Source: Betaproteobacteria bacterium | Lineage (GTDB): Bacteria > Pseudomonadota > Gammaproteobacteria > Burkholderiales > SG8-39 | Direction of reading: 5' to 3' | DNA: 50,132 bases | Assembly (NCBI GenBank): GCA_947479645.1 | Contig: CANKAJ010000020.1 | Location: 1-50,132, forward strand | Position numbers and translations under genes: made by a program | Notes under the pieces: model-generated | The model's input: only the letters and a program-made list of their open reading frames with translations | Database searches by the model: none | Told to the model about the DNA's origin: nothing | In this document: piece after piece, positions 48,269 through 50,132 of the stretch | How the letters are laid out: each line of letters starts with the position of its first letter | Position numbering within the stretch: position 1 is the first letter of the stretch

Positions 48269-49213
48269 ATGAGCCTGATTTCATTGATCATTGCATTGCT
48301 GGTCGAGCAATGGCGCCCGCTGGTTGATCGCCGTCAATTATTTGGCCCGATGACTCGCTATGCCCATTTTCTTGAACAACAGTTCAATGCGGGTGAAAAG
48401 CATCATGGCACGATCGCCTGGATTGTGGCTGTCCTTCCCATTGTGATTGGCGTGTGGCTGGTGTTTTATGTTCTGGCGCACATGAATCCATTAATCGGAC
48501 TGGCGTTTAATGTCTCGGTGCTTTATCTCACGCTTGGCTTTCGTCAATTCAGCCATTATTTCACCGACATTCACCTGGCCCTGAAAGAGGATGACCTGCC
48601 CAGGGCGCGCGAATTGCTCGGTATATGGAGAGGACATAACTGCGATCACTTCAATAAGGAAGAGGTTGTACGGCTCACGATCGAAGGAGCGCTGACCGCA
48701 TCGCACCGGCATGTATTTGGTGTGGTTTTCTGGTTCATGATCCTGCCCGGACCATCGGGCGCCGTGTTGTATCGATTGGCAATGTTTTTGCGTAATCGCT
48801 GGAGTGATGCGAATAGTGTGCAGTCGGACGGACAGGTTTTTGATCTGACACAGTTTGGAAAATTCGGGCGTGATGCTTTCGCCGTAATAGACTGGTTGCC
48901 GGTACGTGTGACTGCCGCTGCGTTCGCCGTTGTCGGTGATTTTGAGGATGCCATTTACTGCTGGAGAATGCAGGCGGGAAAATGGGGTGATCTGGCGCTG
49001 GGGATCGTGCTTGCAGCAGGTGCCGGTGCACTGGGCGTCCGACTCGGCATGCCTATTGTGCAGGATGGTGTGGTCAGGGACCGGCCCGTTCTGGGCGTAG
49101 GGGATGAGGCGGATGTTCCAATGTTAGACAGTACCGTAGGGCTGGTCTGGCGAGCGCTGGTGCTGTATCTGCTGATGCTGTTACTGCTGGGGGTGGGGCA
49201 AGCGGTGAGATAG
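48269..49213 (+). CDS. CobD/CbiB family membrane protein
   Basis: A 314-residue membrane protein with hydrophobic helices at SLISLIIALLVEQW, IVAVLPIVIGVWLVFYVLAH, LIGLAFNVSVLYLTLGF and near the C-terminus (LALGIVLAAGAGALGVRLG, LVLYLLMLLLLGVG). It resembles the regulatory or diverged CobD/CbiB family linked to nudL and rsgA in betaproteobacteria, rather than a cobalamin-operon adenosylcobinamide-phosphate synthase; no other cobalamin gene is present. The ATG at 48269 fits the hydrophobic start best; an in-frame ATG at 48206 directly after nudL is possible. Confidence 0.82.
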   Translation: MSLISLIIALLVEQWRPLVDRRQLFGPMTRYAHFLEQQFNAGEKHHGTIAWIVAVLPIVIGVWLVFYVLAHMNPLIGLAFNVSVLYLTLGFRQFSHYFTDIHLALKEDDLPRARELLGIWRGHNCDHFNKEEVVRLTIEGALTASHRHVFGVVFWFMILPGPSGAVLYRLAMFLRNRWSDANSVQSDGQVFDLTQFGKFGRDAFAVIDWLPVRVTAAAFAVVGDFEDAIYCWRMQAGKWGDLALGIVLAAGAGALGVRLGMPIVQDGVVRDRPVLGVGDEADVPMLDSTVGLVWRALVLYLLMLLLLGVGQAVR

Positions 49214-49293
49214 ATTGTGATTACATTAATTTAATTATAGTAAGCAGTAATTTACTATTTTATTTAATTTGATAATAAATACTGCATGGTTTA
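49214..49293. other. A/T-rich convergent intergenic stretch
   Basis: A short, strongly A/T-rich gap between convergent genes. ATAGTAA and TTACTAT form a 7-bp inverted repeat (49237-49243, 49252-49258), and GATAAT occurs once. It may assist termination on both strands. Confidence 0.4.
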
Positions 49294-49602
49294 TCAGTCG
49301 GTCCGAGTTGTGCCGCAGTGCCAACATGCAGTGAACTGACCTTCCAGCCACTCGCCGCAGGCGCATGTCCATGAGGCCAGGCGAGCAGGTCCCTGTTGAA
49401 AATCCTGCAATACCCTTCTGCCGCGATTTTCATCATCGTTGCAGCTCAACCATAGCTCAAGGGAGCAATCCAGAAAAGGGATCTCGCCCGCAAGCTGGGA
49501 CAATGCTTCGTTGCGAATGAAGCAAGGGATACCTTCCGCTTCCAGTAGATTGCGCAGGTGATGGATCTCAATGCGGTTCAGTGAAATGTAAAATGCGCTC
49601 AC
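49294..49602 (-). CDS. DUF2007 domain protein with C-terminal zinc ribbon
   Basis: A 102-residue protein. The first part (FYISLNRIEIHHLRNLLEAE, GIPCFIRNEALSQLAGEIPF) matches the DUF2007 fold related to signal-transducing PII-like domains. The C-terminal WTCACGEWLEGQFTACWHCG holds two Cys pairs that could bind zinc. Function unknown. It is 41 nt downstream of rsgA on the same strand and could be co-transcribed. Confidence 0.82.
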   Translation of the reverse strand: MSAFYISLNRIEIHHLRNLLEAEGIPCFIRNEALSQLAGEIPFLDCSLELWLSCNDDENRGRRVLQDFQQGPARLASWTCACGEWLEGQFTACWHCGTTRTD

Positions 49603-49643
49603 TTTTTTGCCTTAATTGAGTCACTTCCATTAGCGCCGCTATA

Positions 49644-50132
49644 TCAATGCCCCCTGCGATCCGATGGCTTTTTCGTGCCTGCTTCGGCCATGATGATGCG
49701 CCGATACAGTTCCAATCGGCGTGGGGAAATAGCCCCATCATTTACGGCGCTGGCGATGGCGCAACCGGGTTCATGCAGATGCCGGCAATCGGGGAATCGA
49801 CATCCATCGGTGAACGGCAGAAATTCCCTGAAACCGGCTGCAATTTCACGCCATTCGACATGTGCAAGGCCGAATTCCTGCATGCCAGGACAATCGATGA
49901 CGGCACTGTGTTCATCCAGGCGGTATAGCAGGGCGTGTGTCGTTGTGTGCTTTCCCGATGAAAGAAATGTCGAAATCTCGCGGGTCGCGGCGTGGGCATC
50001 TGGAAACAGTGCATTGATCAACGTGGATTTTCCCATTCCGGACTGGCCGACCAATACGGTTGTTTCATCCAATAATTTTTCACGCAAGGCATGCGTATCC
50101 TGCAGTGCTGAAATTTTCACGAGCGGATAGCC
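49644..50132 (-). CDS. rsgA: Ribosome small subunit-dependent GTPase RsgA (3' part, cut by window end)
   Basis: The C-terminal 162 residues of RsgA/YjeQ, a circularly permuted GTPase that helps mature the 30S subunit. G1 (VGQSGMGKSTLIN) and G3 (DCPGMQEFGL) are visible. They are followed by the zinc domain CRFPDCRHLHEPGCAI. The reading frame is open through the last base of the window, so the OB-fold and the G4/G5 motifs lie beyond it. Confidence 0.95.
   Translation of the reverse strand, partial: GYPLVKISALQDTHALREKLLDETTVLVGQSGMGKSTLINALFPDAHAATREISTFLSSGKHTTTHALLYRLDEHSAVIDCPGMQEFGLAHVEWREIAAGFREFLPFTDGCRFPDCRHLHEPGCAIASAVNDGAISPRRLELYRRIIMAEAGTKKPSDRRGH

Overview
The window reads as a chromosomal segment of a betaproteobacterium, most likely in or near Burkholderiales. 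The reasons are the moderately high G+C, orphan Bug-type (TctC-like) solute receptors, a PhaM-type polyhydroxyalkanoate granule protein, a lysine/alanine-repeat histone H1-like protein, and gene orders that I recall as typical of that class: ilvE / CHCC zinc finger / waaF; yhdP / nitrilase / tldD; DUF2069 / wrbA / yihY; rplU / rpmA / obgE / proB; ispB / tRNA-Pro / PP0621 / pilSR / ampD. Species cannot be named from the sequence alone.

Layout. 1-5700: a catabolic-looking + strand cluster of an SMP-30-type lactonase, three Bug periplasmic receptors and two alpha/beta hydrolases. 5980-6978: a YbiB-like phosphoribosyltransferase-fold protein. 7028-10098 (- strand): ilvE, a small zinc-binding protein and waaF, interrupted by the wreck of a P-type cation ATPase. 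10351-13482: a MAPEG protein and glnE. 13802-22070: yhdP, nitrilase, tldD, coaBC and dut. 22104-25082: DUF2069, a heme-utilisation/flavin-type protein, wrbA and a divergent yihY. 25298-28450: pyrF, converging on a proS / lytic transglycosylase pair. 28594-36326: rppH, a rubrerythrin / Fe-S protein / DUF3501 operon, a CNP1-like gene, then proB, obgE, rpmA and rplU (- strand) and ispB. 36401-40428: tRNA-Pro(CGG), PP0621, pilS, pilR, ampD. 40429-42237: a remnant of nrdA (ATP-cone only) behind a regulatory region with NrdR-box-like sites, then the histone-like gene. 42238-50132: a second lytic transglycosylase, maeB, phaM, a prolyl aminopeptidase, a NudL-type Nudix hydrolase, a CobD/CbiB-family protein, a DUF2007 zinc-ribbon protein and the 3' part of rsgA.

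Most genes are housekeeping: nitrogen control (glnE), amino acid metabolism (ilvE, proB), nucleotide metabolism (pyrF, dut), CoA synthesis (coaBC), LPS core (waaF), ribosome and translation (rplU, rpmA, obgE, rsgA, proS), quinone side chain (ispB) and peptidoglycan turnover (ampD, two transglycosylases). Accessory character is concentrated in the first 5.7 kb, the P-type ATPase remnant, the rubrerythrin operon and the nrdA remnant. The observations I rate highest are: (i) the isolated, drifting NrdA ATP-cone still behind NrdR-box-like promoter sites, which suggests loss of a class I ribonucleotide reductase at this site; (ii) a pair of intergenic elements upstream of yhdP and pyrF sharing promoter-like elements, a 3' hairpin and a 12-nt motif at identical spacing, which may be a repeated small RNA; and (iii) the rubrerythrin / Fe-S / DUF3501 operon.
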